Source of the DNA: Virgibacillus proomii
GTDB lineage: Bacteria; Bacillota; Bacilli; Bacillales; Amphibacillaceae
Direction of reading: 5' to 3'
Length of the DNA: 64,000 bases
Assembly (NCBI RefSeq): GCF_900162615.1
Contig: NZ_FUFN01000009.1
Span: 231,176-295,175 of the forward strand
Numbering within the stretch: the stretch's first letter is position 1; every line of letters begins with the position of its first letter. The translations under genes were made by a program, and so were the position numbers. Below the pieces are notes generated by a model. That model was not told the DNA's origin, made no database searches, and saw only the letters and a program-made list of their open reading frames with translations. Of the stretch, positions 1 to 7,998 are shown in pieces.

Positions 1-103
1 TCCAATTAGCCACCCTACATATAAATGCATGTCCTGCTTCTATTACTTTAATTGCACTTCCATAACCATTATCTAATTTGTTTACTTCCATCTGTGTACT
101 CAT
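1..103 (-). CDS. Unknown protein, N-terminal 34 residues only
   Basis: A minus-strand reading frame starts with ATG at 103 and runs open to the window edge. A near-perfect ribosome binding site (AGGAGG, 7 nt spacing) precedes the ATG, which makes this a real gene start. The visible protein begins MSTQMEVNKLDNGYGSAIKV and continues with a short stretch containing HAFICRVANW. I do not recognise the family. A 63-bp sequence about 108 nt upstream (211-273) also occurs upstream of the gene starting at 3983, so the two may share control. Confidence 0.6.
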   Translation of the reverse strand, partial: MSTQMEVNKLDNGYGSAIKVIEAGHAFICRVANW

Positions 104-210
104 TTCGATTCCTCCTATATTAATGATTTTTAAATATGGAGTCCATGGAACTGAGAAAATTACAATTATTCCCTTACTCTAGCTCCTTGAATTCATATTT
201 CTTTTGTTTA

Positions 211-273
211 TGATTCTATTATATATAGGCAATGGAATTAAAAGGTGACGTTCCAAGTCACATTTAGAATTTT
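211..273 (-). repeat. Intergenic repeat, copy A (putative shared promoter element)
   Basis: This 63-bp stretch aligns without gaps to 4016-4078, with 50 identical positions by my hand count. Both copies lie upstream of a minus-strand gene. Read on the minus strand, both carry AAATGTGACTT followed about 40 nt later by an AT-rich -10-like block (TATAAT here, TATAAA in copy B). Copy A also holds an inverted repeat GTGAC-7 nt-GTCAC at 245-261. No clear -35 box is visible, which would suit an activator-dependent promoter. Function is inferred. Confidence 0.5.
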
Positions 274-285
274 GGGAGGAATTTC

Positions 286-840
286 ATGAACAAAACATTA
301 GACCAACAGACTATAGCTGAATTAAAATTATACATTAGAGACAATGGTCTAAATAAAGCAGCTACAGCCCTAAAAAGACAGTTCCTTGCTAATGACTCAA
401 CTACGGTATATAGTCCATCATCACCGCCTGTGGATACTTATTATGGTAAAGGTATCTTTGGAGCTTTAAAACAAAGGATCAAAAGGGTGAAAAACACTTA
501 TACACTCGGAGAGTATGTGGAGTCGCTTTTAAATGAACGGAATAAGAGCTTTTCTGTTGACCTTGAAAAGTTTGATGTTGACCGATTTTATAAAAATAAA
601 GTTATAAAAAACAAAATAAACCCATCCAAACAAAAACTTCTTTGCTTTGCAGTTGCATTACGATTAAATATAGAAGAAACAGATGATTTATTGCGATGGG
701 CTGGACTTACTTTAGCAGAAGAAAATTCTGTCTTTGATAATATAATTGGATATTTTATAGAAAAAGAAATTTACGATCCTATTGAAATTGATCAGTACTT
801 AGTTGAATTTGGGGAATCACCTATGTTCTCTGTTGAATAG
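286..840 (+). CDS. Regulator-like protein with C-terminal HTH module
   Basis: The 184-residue protein has a basic, probably disordered middle and a C-terminal module of about 110 residues (NKSFSVDLEKFDVDRFYKNK, then PSKQKLLCFAVALRLNIEET, then DDLLRWAGLTL). From memory this matches the lambda-repressor-like module common in Firmicutes, often fused to or next to macro-domain or other accessory proteins, with the pattern DxxxFxKxR...PSKxTxxALAxALxLxxxETxxLLxxAG. The start is set by GGGAGG nine bases before ATG. A terminator follows at 872-896. The N-terminal 70 residues are unassigned. The target is unknown. Confidence 0.6.
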   Translation: MNKTLDQQTIAELKLYIRDNGLNKAATALKRQFLANDSTTVYSPSSPPVDTYYGKGIFGALKQRIKRVKNTYTLGEYVESLLNERNKSFSVDLEKFDVDRFYKNKVIKNKINPSKQKLLCFAVALRLNIEETDDLLRWAGLTLAEENSVFDNIIGYFIEKEIYDPIEIDQYLVEFGESPMFSVE

Positions 841-871
841 AATTATGCGATAAATTTGAATTAGAATAGTG

Positions 872-896
872 AAAGGGAGTTTGCTCCTCCCTTTTT
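872..896 (+). terminator. Intrinsic terminator after the HTH-module gene
   Basis: The arms AAAGGGAG (872-879) and CTCCCTTT (887-894) pair perfectly around a 7-nt loop and run into a short T tract. It lies 32 nt after the stop codon of the upstream gene. Confidence 0.75.
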
Positions 897-1078
897 GTCG
901 CCTCATCAAAAAGACAAATAAAAAAGACTGAACCCATATAGGCCAGCCTTAACTTGTATAACTCTAATACAGTTAATTAATCTTATTTCACCTTTCATTA
1001 ACGCAACAGTTACTTTAAGTGTTTTACTTCACAATTACTTCTTATTTTTACATGCATTTAAGTAAATTTAGCTCATGC

Positions 1079-1864
1079 TCAGTTATTAAGATGAGAATTC
1101 ACGGCGTTTTTCATGTAATTAATGAGTGCTATTACCTCGCTCTCTAGTCCTTCCCACTTATCAATACACTCTCCTCGATAGGATTTTCCTGCTATATCCA
1201 TTAAATTCGAATGCTCTTTTGGCAAAAGAGGTATAGCCCATTTTGCAGCCACATCTTTTGGAGAAATTTCACCAGTAGTTACCGTCTGCCACATCCGAGC
1301 TAGGGTTAAAATTACATTACGCTCATCATCTTTGATTTCCTCAATCAACTCTGGCAAAGAATCCTTAATTGCTCTTCGAATATCTGTCAAAGGCACAGGA
1401 GCAAGTATATTTGAAGCATCAGGACCAAATAGGGAAATGCTATACTTTCTTGCCTGTGCTAAAACAATTGCCAAATCGGGATCATAACTTGGTCCCTGAA
1501 TTTGTCCTTTCTCAAACTCACCTCTGAGCCACTCACCGTAGATAAATTCTTTTTTTGGTGGATATTTCCAAGGTACAACATCGCTATGGTTGATAACCGT
1601 GAGTTCAAGAGGTCTCAATGAATCTGTATTTCCTATCTTTCCAGATATAAGCATTAGTCTGTCAGTTAGTTTTTTTCGAGTTACTTCAAGTAAACTATTA
1701 TTCACTAGTACTAGGACATCAACATCACTGTTGATGCGTAAGCCTCCTTTTACTGCTGAACCAAATAAATATACTCCGATTATCGAACTTCCGAGTAACT
1801 CCTCCACAATTTTTAATGCTTTAATTGCTTGTGCTGGAATTTTTTTGTTACTCAAACTGTACAT
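1079..1864 (-). CDS. ant(9): Aminoglycoside (spectinomycin) nucleotidyltransferase ANT(9)
   Basis: The product would adenylylate spectinomycin at O-9. The 261-residue protein carries the nucleotidyltransferase motif GSAVKGGLRINSDVDVLV at about 35-52, with metal-binding aspartates 48 and 50. From memory it is very close over its whole length to ANT(9)-Ia of staphylococcal Tn554, including PPKKEFIYGEWLRGEFE and NVILTLARMWQTVTTGEISP. An AadA-type ANT(3'') enzyme is the less likely alternative. GAGAGGAG lies upstream of the ATG. The gene is divergent from cat at 2177, and no transposase is adjacent, so any vehicle has been lost or lies outside. Confidence 0.9.
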   Translation of the reverse strand: MYSLSNKKIPAQAIKALKIVEELLGSSIIGVYLFGSAVKGGLRINSDVDVLVLVNNSLLEVTRKKLTDRLMLISGKIGNTDSLRPLELTVINHSDVVPWKYPPKKEFIYGEWLRGEFEKGQIQGPSYDPDLAIVLAQARKYSISLFGPDASNILAPVPLTDIRRAIKDSLPELIEEIKDDERNVILTLARMWQTVTTGEISPKDVAAKWAIPLLPKEHSNLMDIAGKSYRGECIDKWEGLESEVIALINYMKNAVNSHLNN

Positions 1865-2111
1865 ATACTAAATACTCCTCTCGTCTGATTATATTCCTCT
1901 AATGTACGTTTGTTTTGTTAGTATTCAATTAAATGGCTTTTGAACAATAAAGATAGATACTATTCAATGTCCATTTAACAAACAAGAATTGGTTTCTTCC
2001 TTTTAGAAAGCAACAATTATTTTTACAAACGAAAATTGGATAAAGTGGGGTATTTTTAAAATATATATTTATGTTACAATAATATTGACTTTTAAAAAAG
2101 GGTTGATTCTA

Positions 2112-2141
2112 ATGAAGAAAGCAGACAAGTCAGCCTCCTAA
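2112..2141 (+). CDS. cat attenuation leader peptide (9 codons)
   Basis: The frame reads MKKADKSAS and stops at TAA. It starts with ATG after AAAGGG and ends inside the 5' arm of the hairpin at 2133-2169. In inducible cat genes a chloramphenicol-stalled ribosome on such a leader opens the hairpin. As I remember it, the pC194 leader stops after MKKADK. Here that codon reads TCA, so the leader runs three codons further into the stem. Confidence 0.8.
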   Translation: MKKADKSAS

Positions 2142-2169
2142 ATTCACTTTAGATAAAAATTTAGGAGGC
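2133..2169 (+). promoter_or_regulatory. Translational attenuator hairpin of cat
   Basis: The arms GCCTCCTAAATT (2133-2144) and AATTTAGGAGGC (2158-2169) are perfectly complementary over 12 bp. The 3' arm contains the TAGGAGG ribosome binding site of cat, which starts at 2177. This is the classic arrangement for chloramphenicol-inducible translation: drug-stalled leader translation melts the stem and exposes the site. Confidence 0.9.
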
Positions 2170-2176
2170 ATATCAA

Positions 2177-2827
2177 ATGAACTTTAATAAAATTGATTTA
2201 GACAATTGGAAGAGAAAAGAGATATTTAATCATTATTTGAACCAACAAACGACTTTTAGTATAACCACAGAAATTGATATTAGTGTTTTATACCGAAACA
2301 TAAAACAAGAAGGATATAAATTTTACCCTGCATTTATTTTCTTAGTGACAAGGGTGATAAACTCAAATACAGCTTTTAGAACTGGTTACAATAGCGACGG
2401 AGAGTTAGGTTATTGGGATAAGTTAGAGCCACTTTATACAATTTTTGATAGTGTATCTAAAACATTCTCTGGTATTTGGACTCCTGTAAAGAATGAATTC
2501 AAAGAGTTTTATGATTTATACCTTTCTGATGTAGAGAAATATAATGGTTCGGGGAAATTGTTTCCCAAAACTCCTATACCTGAAAATGCTTTTTCTATTT
2601 CTGTTATTCCATGGACTTCATTCACTGGGTTTAACTTAAATATCAATAATAATAGCAATTATCTTCACCCCATTATTACAGCAGGAAAATTCATTAATAA
2701 AGGTAATTCAATATATTTACCGCTATCTTTACAAGTACATCATTCTGTTTGTGATGGTTATCACGCAGGATTGTTTATGAACACTATTCAGGAATTCGCA
2801 GATAGGCCTAATGACTGGCTTTTATAA
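2177..2827 (+). CDS. cat: Type A chloramphenicol O-acetyltransferase (pC194-like)
   Basis: The enzyme transfers acetyl from acetyl-CoA to the 3-hydroxyl of chloramphenicol. The protein is 216 residues, the normal family length, with the catalytic-histidine motif HHSVCDG at 188-194 and the C-terminal GYHAGLF. By recall it differs from staphylococcal plasmid pC194 Cat at only a dozen or so residues, and the upstream and downstream DNA also look pC194-like. It is controlled by the leader and hairpin at 2112-2169 and closed by its own terminator at 2839-2867. Near-identity to a plasmid gene points to recent horizontal acquisition. Confidence 0.97.
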   Translation: MNFNKIDLDNWKRKEIFNHYLNQQTTFSITTEIDISVLYRNIKQEGYKFYPAFIFLVTRVINSNTAFRTGYNSDGELGYWDKLEPLYTIFDSVSKTFSGIWTPVKNEFKEFYDLYLSDVEKYNGSGKLFPKTPIPENAFSISVIPWTSFTGFNLNINNNSNYLHPIITAGKFINKGNSIYLPLSLQVHHSVCDGYHAGLFMNTIQEFADRPNDWLL

Positions 2828-2838
2828 TATGAAATAAT

Positions 2839-2867
2839 ACCGACTGTACTTTTTACAGTCGGTTTTC
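2839..2867 (+). terminator. cat terminator
   Basis: ACCGACTGTA (2839-2848) pairs perfectly with TACAGTCGGT (2854-2863) and is followed by TTTC. It starts 11 nt after the cat stop codon. Confidence 0.9.
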
Positions 2868-3017
2868 TCACTAACCTCCCTCAATAGTTTAAGTACATTT
2901 CTTCACAATGTTAAACAATCTATCTCCATCTTACCTTTGATTTTGAAATGACTAGATTTTCCAATTTAAAGATAGCGAATTAAACAGGATTCCTTTTACA
3001 CAAAACATTTTTATATC

Positions 3018-3449
3018 CTATTGTTTTATATTGTTCTTATATTCTGAAAGAGAGATAACGTTGCTTGGACATATTTCATTACTTTTCTCTATATATTCTA
3101 TTTTCTTCAACTCTTTCAGATACTCACAAGGTATGTAGACATCAAATCCAATAAGAGCTTGTCCAGTATCATCAAAAATTAAAATTTCCCCTAAATCTTC
3201 ATCTTTACCAATTGGATAAACACGATGTATAGAAAGATCCTCACCATATTCCCCTACCAATGCTAGATCTAATCTAGAAAATACTACATGGGTTGCTTCT
3301 TGCATGGGACAAACTTTATAACCTCTTGTTTCCGGTACTCTGTTGTGCCAAGTTTCGGTAATGAATTCTAAATAATCAACGGATAATTCCAAATCCTCGG
3401 TATTAAAATTGAGATTTTCGCTTATATCAATAATATTCTTTTTTGTCAT
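3018..3449 (-). CDS. Hypothetical acidic protein, 143 aa
   Basis: I do not recognise the family. The protein is soluble-looking, acidic and rich in tyrosine and glutamate. Segments include ETWHNRVPETRGYKVCPMQE and a later LGEILIFDDTGQALIGFDVY, which read like beta-rich structure. There is no signal peptide or membrane segment. The ATG is preceded by a weak GGATGAAGGG site. It lies 117 nt downstream of the start side of the next minus-strand gene region (3567-3983) and may be co-transcribed with it. The accessory setting suggests an immunity or stress protein, but nothing in the sequence proves that. Confidence 0.5.
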   Translation of the reverse strand: MTKKNIIDISENLNFNTEDLELSVDYLEFITETWHNRVPETRGYKVCPMQEATHVVFSRLDLALVGEYGEDLSIHRVYPIGKDEDLGEILIFDDTGQALIGFDVYIPCEYLKELKKIEYIEKSNEICPSNVISLSEYKNNIKQ

Positions 3450-3566
3450 ATGCCCTTCATCCTTTACTCGTATTTAATTATTTATGAAGCACCATTAGGA
3501 TACAACTCGATTTGGTATTGGATCGGCTAAAAGTGATTGATTGTTGGTAGAAATGCCAATAACATC

Positions 3567-3983
3567 TCAATTAATTTCTGCAAAGTCTGACAAAATCCTA
3601 TTTCTGACACTAACTGCATTTTCCTTCTTACTTTGCATAGATTGTGATTGAGAACCTACACTTAACTCATTAATTATATAAAGAAAATCAGATAATGCAT
3701 TATCAAGATATAAGTCATAAATATCTTTTACAATTCTATAAACTTGAATATCATGTAAGTAATCCCCTTGGTATACTGTAAATGAAACGGCATCTATATC
3801 ATTATAATGTTTAACTTCTATGGAAGTTTCAACACTCCACCCTAATTCTTCTGAACAATCTTCGTATGGCAACGTGTTTGCAACAATAATTAAATTAGTT
3901 TTTAGCATATGTTTGCTGTAATATATATACTCCACATCCGACCCTTCAATGTATTTTCTATTTAAACCGTTAATCAATTTCAT
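3567..3983 (-). CDS. Hypothetical protein, 138 aa
   Basis: The family is not recognised. The protein has a mixed alpha/beta character (for example VEYIYYSKHMLKTNLIIVAN, then YNDIDAVSFTVYQGDYLHDI) and a polar C-terminus with SQSQSMQSKKE. No export signal is visible. The ATG is preceded by a purine-rich GGAGATGC. The intergenic repeat copy at 4016-4078 lies 33 nt upstream, matching the element upstream of the partial gene at 1-103, so both may be transcribed from the same kind of promoter. Confidence 0.5.
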   Translation of the reverse strand: MKLINGLNRKYIEGSDVEYIYYSKHMLKTNLIIVANTLPYEDCSEELGWSVETSIEVKHYNDIDAVSFTVYQGDYLHDIQVYRIVKDIYDLYLDNALSDFLYIINELSVGSQSQSMQSKKENAVSVRNRILSDFAEIN

Positions 3984-4015
3984 TTTTGCATCTCCATTCT
4001 GTTTTATTTTTTCTA

Positions 4016-4078
4016 TGATTCCATTTTATATAGTCAATGGTATAAAAGGGTTGCCTGAGAAGTCACATTTAGATTTTT
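4016..4078 (-). repeat. Intergenic repeat, copy B
   Basis: This is the gapless partner of 211-273. It is placed directly upstream of the minus-strand gene starting at 3983 and has the same AAATGTGACTT and -10-like TATAAA blocks on the minus strand. A second half of the copy A inverted repeat is not conserved here. Confidence 0.5.
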
Positions 4079-4647
4079 TCAAACAATAAAGACTACCCCT
4101 GAATTAGCCTTCATAAATATTATCTTATCCGCCTGTTTTTACTTGAATGGATATGAACAACTCAGAATACCACGTTAATCCGAATTAATTACTGTACCTT
4201 GAAAAGAGAAAAGCTATTCTCATATCTTCTTATCTCTCTCTTCCACCTTATGGATGAAATATTACAAACCTAACTAGATTCTTTTTTCTAACTATGTACC
4301 ATAAGATTAATCATTTGGGAAAACCCCACCCCTCCAACCCGCATTCCACCGTTTGAGTCATAATAAAGTTTTGCTACGGAACCCCTATTTTCACACTTTC
4401 TTGGTTCAAAAATGACCGTTTTTCCGGCCTTTTTCGGCTGTTTTTTCATGGTTTTTTCGAAGTTGGAATAAAGTTTTGGGAATGGAATAAGGAAAAATTC
4501 TAGAATAGATAGTGGAGAAAAGAGGGATAAAATAAAGAGAAAATATTGAATGAGTATTGATTTATTATTGAATTGGATATTGGATAAACCCAGTAATGAC
4601 AAGGATTTAGGAACATAACTGCATTGAAAAGATATTGGAAAAGACAT
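4079..4647. other. Gene-poor spacer
   Basis: The stretch between the hypothetical gene and the rlmCD terminator holds no gene I can support. A 119-codon minus-strand frame at 4288-4647 lacks a ribosome binding site and starts inside the terminator loop, so it was not called. Confidence 0.4.
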
Positions 4648-4682
4648 AAAAAAACTCGGGCTCCTGATGAGGAAAACCCGAG
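4648..4682 (-). terminator. Terminator downstream of rlmCD
   Basis: On the minus strand CTCGGG (4682-4677) pairs with CCCGAG (4660-4655) and is followed by seven T residues. It lies about 100 nt after the rlmCD stop codon, in the correct orientation. Confidence 0.7.
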
Positions 4683-4783
4683 AAATTATTGGATCTATAT
4701 TGAAAAAGCAAATGTTTATTATTACGAAATCGGTGGTGGGAGTAGCAGATGTTTATTTTGACAGTCAGGTGTTTATTATTGAT

Positions 4784-6163
4784 CTACAATTCTCTTTGTA
4801 GCAACGATACACACTCCACATGATTCGTCTGAGGAAACATATCAACTGGCTGTATTTCCTTTGTTTCATAGCCGCCTTCATCAAGTATTTTTAAATCGCG
4901 TGCTAGTGTAGAAGGATTGCAGGAAACATATACAATCCGATTTGGTTCCATTTCAATCATGGCTTGAAGAAAATCTATTTCGCAACCTTTACGCGGAGGA
5001 TCAACGACAATAACATCCGGCTGAAGTCCTTGAGCTTTCCACCGTGGCATAACTTTTTCAGCTTTTCCAACAATAAACTCTACATTCGTAATACCGTTGA
5101 GCTTTGCATTTATTTTCGCATCGTGAATCGCTTCCGGAACGACTTCAATACCATATACTTTTTTTGCTTGTCGAGCCAAAAACAATGAAATAGTGCCAAT
5201 CCCGCAATAGGCATCAATTACTACATCATTTGCTCCAATATTTGCATATTCCAATGCCTTTTCATATAATACCTTTGTTTGTTGCGGGTTGACCTGATAA
5301 AAGGATTTTGCCGAAATGGCGAAACGAATATCACCAATCGTATCGTAGATGTAGGCGTCCCCCCAGATAACCTTTGTTTCCTTTCCTAAAATAACATTCG
5401 TCCTTTCTTTGTTAACATTATGAACAACAGATTTAACATGAGGGTATGTTTCGGTTAATTCTTTAATTAGCTTATCTTGCTGAGACAGTTTTTCCGTTCG
5501 GGTTACAATTACAATCATCGTATCATTTGTTTCTCTACCTGTACGCACCATAATATGACGCAGAACACCGCTATGTTTCTTCTCATTATATGCTTGTATA
5601 CCTAAACGTTCAGCAATTCGCCGTACAGCCTCTACCATCCGATCATTTACCTCATCTTGAATAACACAAGTATTCATATCTTCAATAATACGGTGACTTC
5701 TTTTTTGGTAAAATCCAGTAATTAGTTCGCCTTTCTTTTCGCCTACTGGAATTTGTACTTTGTTACGATAACGCCAAGGATCTCTCATCCCTAGTGTTGG
5801 CAAAACAGAGACATCATCTAGATGCGCAATCTTCCGCATGACATTTTTCACTTGATTTCGTTTCATCTCAAGCTGCATATCATAGCTCATATGCTGTAAT
5901 TGACAGCCACCGCATTTATAATACACATTACACGGTGGCTCTACACGCTCCGAACTTTGCTTCTCTATTTGCAAGAGCTTGCCATAGCCGAAGTTTTTAT
6001 TTACTTTAACGACTTTAACCAATGCTTTTTCACCCGGCAAAGCATTTGGGACAAATAATGGATAGCCGTCTATTTTTGCAATGCCGTTACCTTCATGGGT
6101 CAAATCTTCAAAAGTAAGTGTTACTGTTTCATTCTTTTTTACTGGTACTACTCTTTTTGCCAT
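4784..6163 (-). CDS. rlmD: 23S rRNA (uracil-C5)-methyltransferase RlmCD/RumA family
   Basis: The enzyme uses SAM to make 5-methyluridine in 23S rRNA. In B. subtilis the homologue YefA (RlmCD) modifies both U747 and U1939. The 459 residues hold an N-terminal TRAM domain (about 5-65), iron-sulfur cysteines 78, 84, 87 and 166 (CNVYYKCGGC motif), a SAM-binding loop DAYCGIGT near 315, and the catalytic-cysteine motif VSCNPSTLARDL near 413. AAGGAAGAGA precedes the ATG. Position next to dgkB and gatCAB matches the Bacillus order. Whether one or both uridines are modified cannot be told from the sequence. Confidence 0.93.
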   Translation of the reverse strand: MAKRVVPVKKNETVTLTFEDLTHEGNGIAKIDGYPLFVPNALPGEKALVKVVKVNKNFGYGKLLQIEKQSSERVEPPCNVYYKCGGCQLQHMSYDMQLEMKRNQVKNVMRKIAHLDDVSVLPTLGMRDPWRYRNKVQIPVGEKKGELITGFYQKRSHRIIEDMNTCVIQDEVNDRMVEAVRRIAERLGIQAYNEKKHSGVLRHIMVRTGRETNDTMIVIVTRTEKLSQQDKLIKELTETYPHVKSVVHNVNKERTNVILGKETKVIWGDAYIYDTIGDIRFAISAKSFYQVNPQQTKVLYEKALEYANIGANDVVIDAYCGIGTISLFLARQAKKVYGIEVVPEAIHDAKINAKLNGITNVEFIVGKAEKVMPRWKAQGLQPDVIVVDPPRKGCEIDFLQAMIEMEPNRIVYVSCNPSTLARDLKILDEGGYETKEIQPVDMFPQTNHVECVSLLQREL

Positions 6164-6256
6164 TATTCTCTTCCTTTATACGCTTGTATGTATTCCTTAT
6201 CGCATAACTCTATGAGGTATCCACATGTAAAGCGACAAGAATAACTATAGTCTAAC

Positions 6257-6415
6257 TTAATTTTTTTCTGTAAACAACAGCATTAAAGTTGCAAATGGTC
6301 CTAGTAAGAGTGATACAAGAAACCAATTCAGACCGCTTCTATTTTTCCCCTGTGCCAGAACGGCATTTATTAATGCAAGCGTTCCCCAGCCAACATAATA
6401 ATTTGCATTTTCCAC
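6257..6415 (-). CDS. Small hydrophobic protein, 52 aa, GTG start
   Basis: The predicted protein has one or two membrane segments (VGWGTLALINAVLA and WFLVSLLLGPFATLMLLF) separated by the polar QGKNRSGLN turn, and ends in EKN. This NxxxAxxKxRSGLxWFxxxLLLGPxA pattern is common in small Bacilli membrane proteins of unknown role. An ATG eight codons upstream is open, but GGGGGAGAT sits eight bases before the GTG at 6415, which decides the start. The repeat copy at 6677 and the dgkB terminator lie upstream, so it is probably a separate transcript. Confidence 0.6.
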   Translation of the reverse strand: MENANYYVGWGTLALINAVLAQGKNRSGLNWFLVSLLLGPFATLMLLFTEKN

Positions 6416-6676
6416 ATGAACATCTCCCCCCATACCCATACTGTTTTAAAGAGCCATGGCGTTTCACTCTTACTAAAGATTCGGCTACATACAAGATCCT
6501 TACTAATGAGCGGGAATATGTCTTTTTAAACTGTCCTCAGCTAATTTCAGGTTCAGCAGAAGATTTTTAACTTAAAACAGTTTTTCCAATACAGAAATCA
6601 TTCCCTAAAAATCGGCTTAATCATATTATGTGTTATCCGAAGCTTAAGCTCTCTTCATATGGACACCCATTTTTTT

Positions 6677-6772
6677 AGAAAAACTTGGCTTGTCGCCAAG
6701 TCTTTAGCGAAAGCTGTAGTTTTTCTTATACTATAAACCTAAAAACTTTATACTATCCTATAGTATAAAAAA
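6677..6772 (-). repeat. Dispersed ~100-bp element with terminator, copy 1
   Basis: The element shares long blocks with 49828-49926 and 63490-63587. On the minus strand CTTGGC-GACAA-GCCAAG (6700-6684) followed by TTTTTCT is a textbook intrinsic terminator. A second perfect inverted repeat TTTATACTAT/ATAGTATAAA lies at 6747-6769. It is placed just downstream of dgkB and its own terminator. Confidence 0.7.
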
Positions 6773-6794
6773 GACTACTGTACAAGTAGCCTTT
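6771..6794 (-). terminator. dgkB terminator
   Basis: Immediately after the dgkB stop, the minus strand reads GGCTACT-TGTAC-AGTAGTC followed by six T residues. One G-T pair is included in the 7-bp stem. Confidence 0.75.
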
Positions 6795-7697
6795 TTACCT
6801 TTTTTCAATGAATTCAGTTGGAACAAAAAATTCAATATGTTGTTGCAGATTGACAAATTCGCCTGGAAGCAGACCACCATATTCTCCATCTATATTTAAT
6901 TGCATCTTTTCATCCGTAGTCACCTTAATATACTTTGCCTTGTCATAAATGACATGTTTATCCTCTAAATGTGCTCCTCGTAAAGCAAGCGTCGCAATTC
7001 GAATAAACTCAGCCAAATTCGTTTTTCGTAGAATAATTAAATCAAAATAACCATCCTGCATATCTGCATCAGGAGCAAGCTTTTCAAACCCTCCAACAGA
7101 ATTTGAATTAGAAATAAGAAAAAGCATAATATCCTCGTCTACTACTTTTCCGTCATATTCTATTTTGGCTCTTGTCGGTTTTAAAGAAGGCAGCATTTCA
7201 ATACCTTTCATATAATAAGCGAGCTGTCCCAACATGGTTTTTAATTTGCTAGGCACTTCATAAGTCAGCTCGGTTAACTTACCTCCACCGGCTATATTCA
7301 TAAAATAATGGTTGTTTACTTTTCCAATATCTAAAAACATTGTTTTGCCTTCGATAATAACATCTACAGCTTTTTGAATATCTCTTGGAATCCGTAAAGC
7401 TCTCGCAAAATCATTTGTCGTTCCCACAGGGATGATGCCCAACTTTGGTCGGTGATTTTGCTCAGCAAGGCCATTAATTACCTCATTTATGGTACCATCA
7501 CCACCAGCAGCAATAACAAGATCATGTCCCCTCTCAATCGCTAATCTTGCAGCAGTGGTAGCATCCCCCTCGCAAGTTGTTGCATGAGCAGAAGTTTCAT
7601 ATCCAGCTACTTCAAGCTTTTCTAAAACAACTGGTAATTCTTTTCTAAAGGCTTCTCTCCCAGATGTAGGGTTATAGATAATACGTGCTTTCTTCAT
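6795..7697 (-). CDS. dgkB: Diacylglycerol kinase DgkB (lipid kinase)
   Basis: DgkB phosphorylates diacylglycerol released during lipoteichoic acid synthesis and returns it to phosphatidic acid. From the chosen ATG at 7697 the protein has 300 residues, like B. subtilis DgkB (YerQ). It shows NPTSGRE at 9-15, the nucleotide-binding GGDGT at 65-69 and VGTTNDFAR at 91-99, typical of the DAGK catalytic family. CGGAGGG ten bases upstream decides this start; a longer frame from 7781 adds 28 residues without a binding site. It lies downstream of gatCAB as in Bacillus but after its own spacer. Confidence 0.93.
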   Translation of the reverse strand: MKKARIIYNPTSGREAFRKELPVVLEKLEVAGYETSAHATTCEGDATTAARLAIERGHDLVIAAGGDGTINEVINGLAEQNHRPKLGIIPVGTTNDFARALRIPRDIQKAVDVIIEGKTMFLDIGKVNNHYFMNIAGGGKLTELTYEVPSKLKTMLGQLAYYMKGIEMLPSLKPTRAKIEYDGKVVDEDIMLFLISNSNSVGGFEKLAPDADMQDGYFDLIILRKTNLAEFIRIATLALRGAHLEDKHVIYDKAKYIKVTTDEKMQLNIDGEYGGLLPGEFVNLQQHIEFFVPTEFIEKR

Positions 7698-7864
7698 TGT
7701 TTTCCCTCCGCAATGCACCATGCACTGATATGCAGAACTGTTTCTATTTATAATAGCGAACATTAAGTTAATACTAAGCAAAAATTCATGAACTATTAAA
7801 GAAATGAATGAACTCCCAATACTCGAATACGGTTAACATAAGAGTTGCCTGATCCTTAACGCTT

Positions 7865-7942
7865 GAAAAGAGGAGTTAATAGCTTTGGGTCTCACAAGAC
7901 ATATATATAATGGAACCTGATACCTAGGAGACAGCTCTTTTC
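7865..7942. other. Nested inverted repeat between gatB and dgkB
   Basis: GAAAAGAG (7865-7872) pairs perfectly with CTCTTTTC (7935-7942), and inside it GTCTC (7889-7893) pairs with GAGAC (7928-7932). The loop is AT-rich (TATATATAT) and could hold the dgkB promoter. Function is unknown. Confidence 0.4.
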
Positions 7943-7946
7943 TTAC

Positions 7947-7993
7947 ATAAAACCCTAGACTATCATAGATTTTAAATCATGATAGTCTAGGTT
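7947..7993 (-). terminator. gatCAB operon terminator
   Basis: A perfect 13-bp stem, CCTAGACTATCAT (7954-7966) with ATGATAGTCTAGG (7979-7991), lies 8 nt after the gatB stop. On the minus strand it is followed by GTTTTATG, a short T run. Confidence 0.75.
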
Positions 7994-7998
7994 AACTA

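Noticed and set aside
2590..2595. Possibility that cat is a recent vector contamination
   Set aside because: The gene and leader differ from the pC194 sequence used in vectors at several bases, and flanks are not vector sequence.
4288..4647. A 119-codon minus-strand frame in the spacer left of rlmCD
   Set aside because: It has no ribosome binding site, begins at the base of the rlmCD terminator, and the translation has low-complexity hydrophobic and basic runs with no recognisable domain.
7865..7942. T-box leader before dgkB
   Set aside because: No T-box sequence or specifier loop is recognisable and dgkB is not an amino-acid-related gene.
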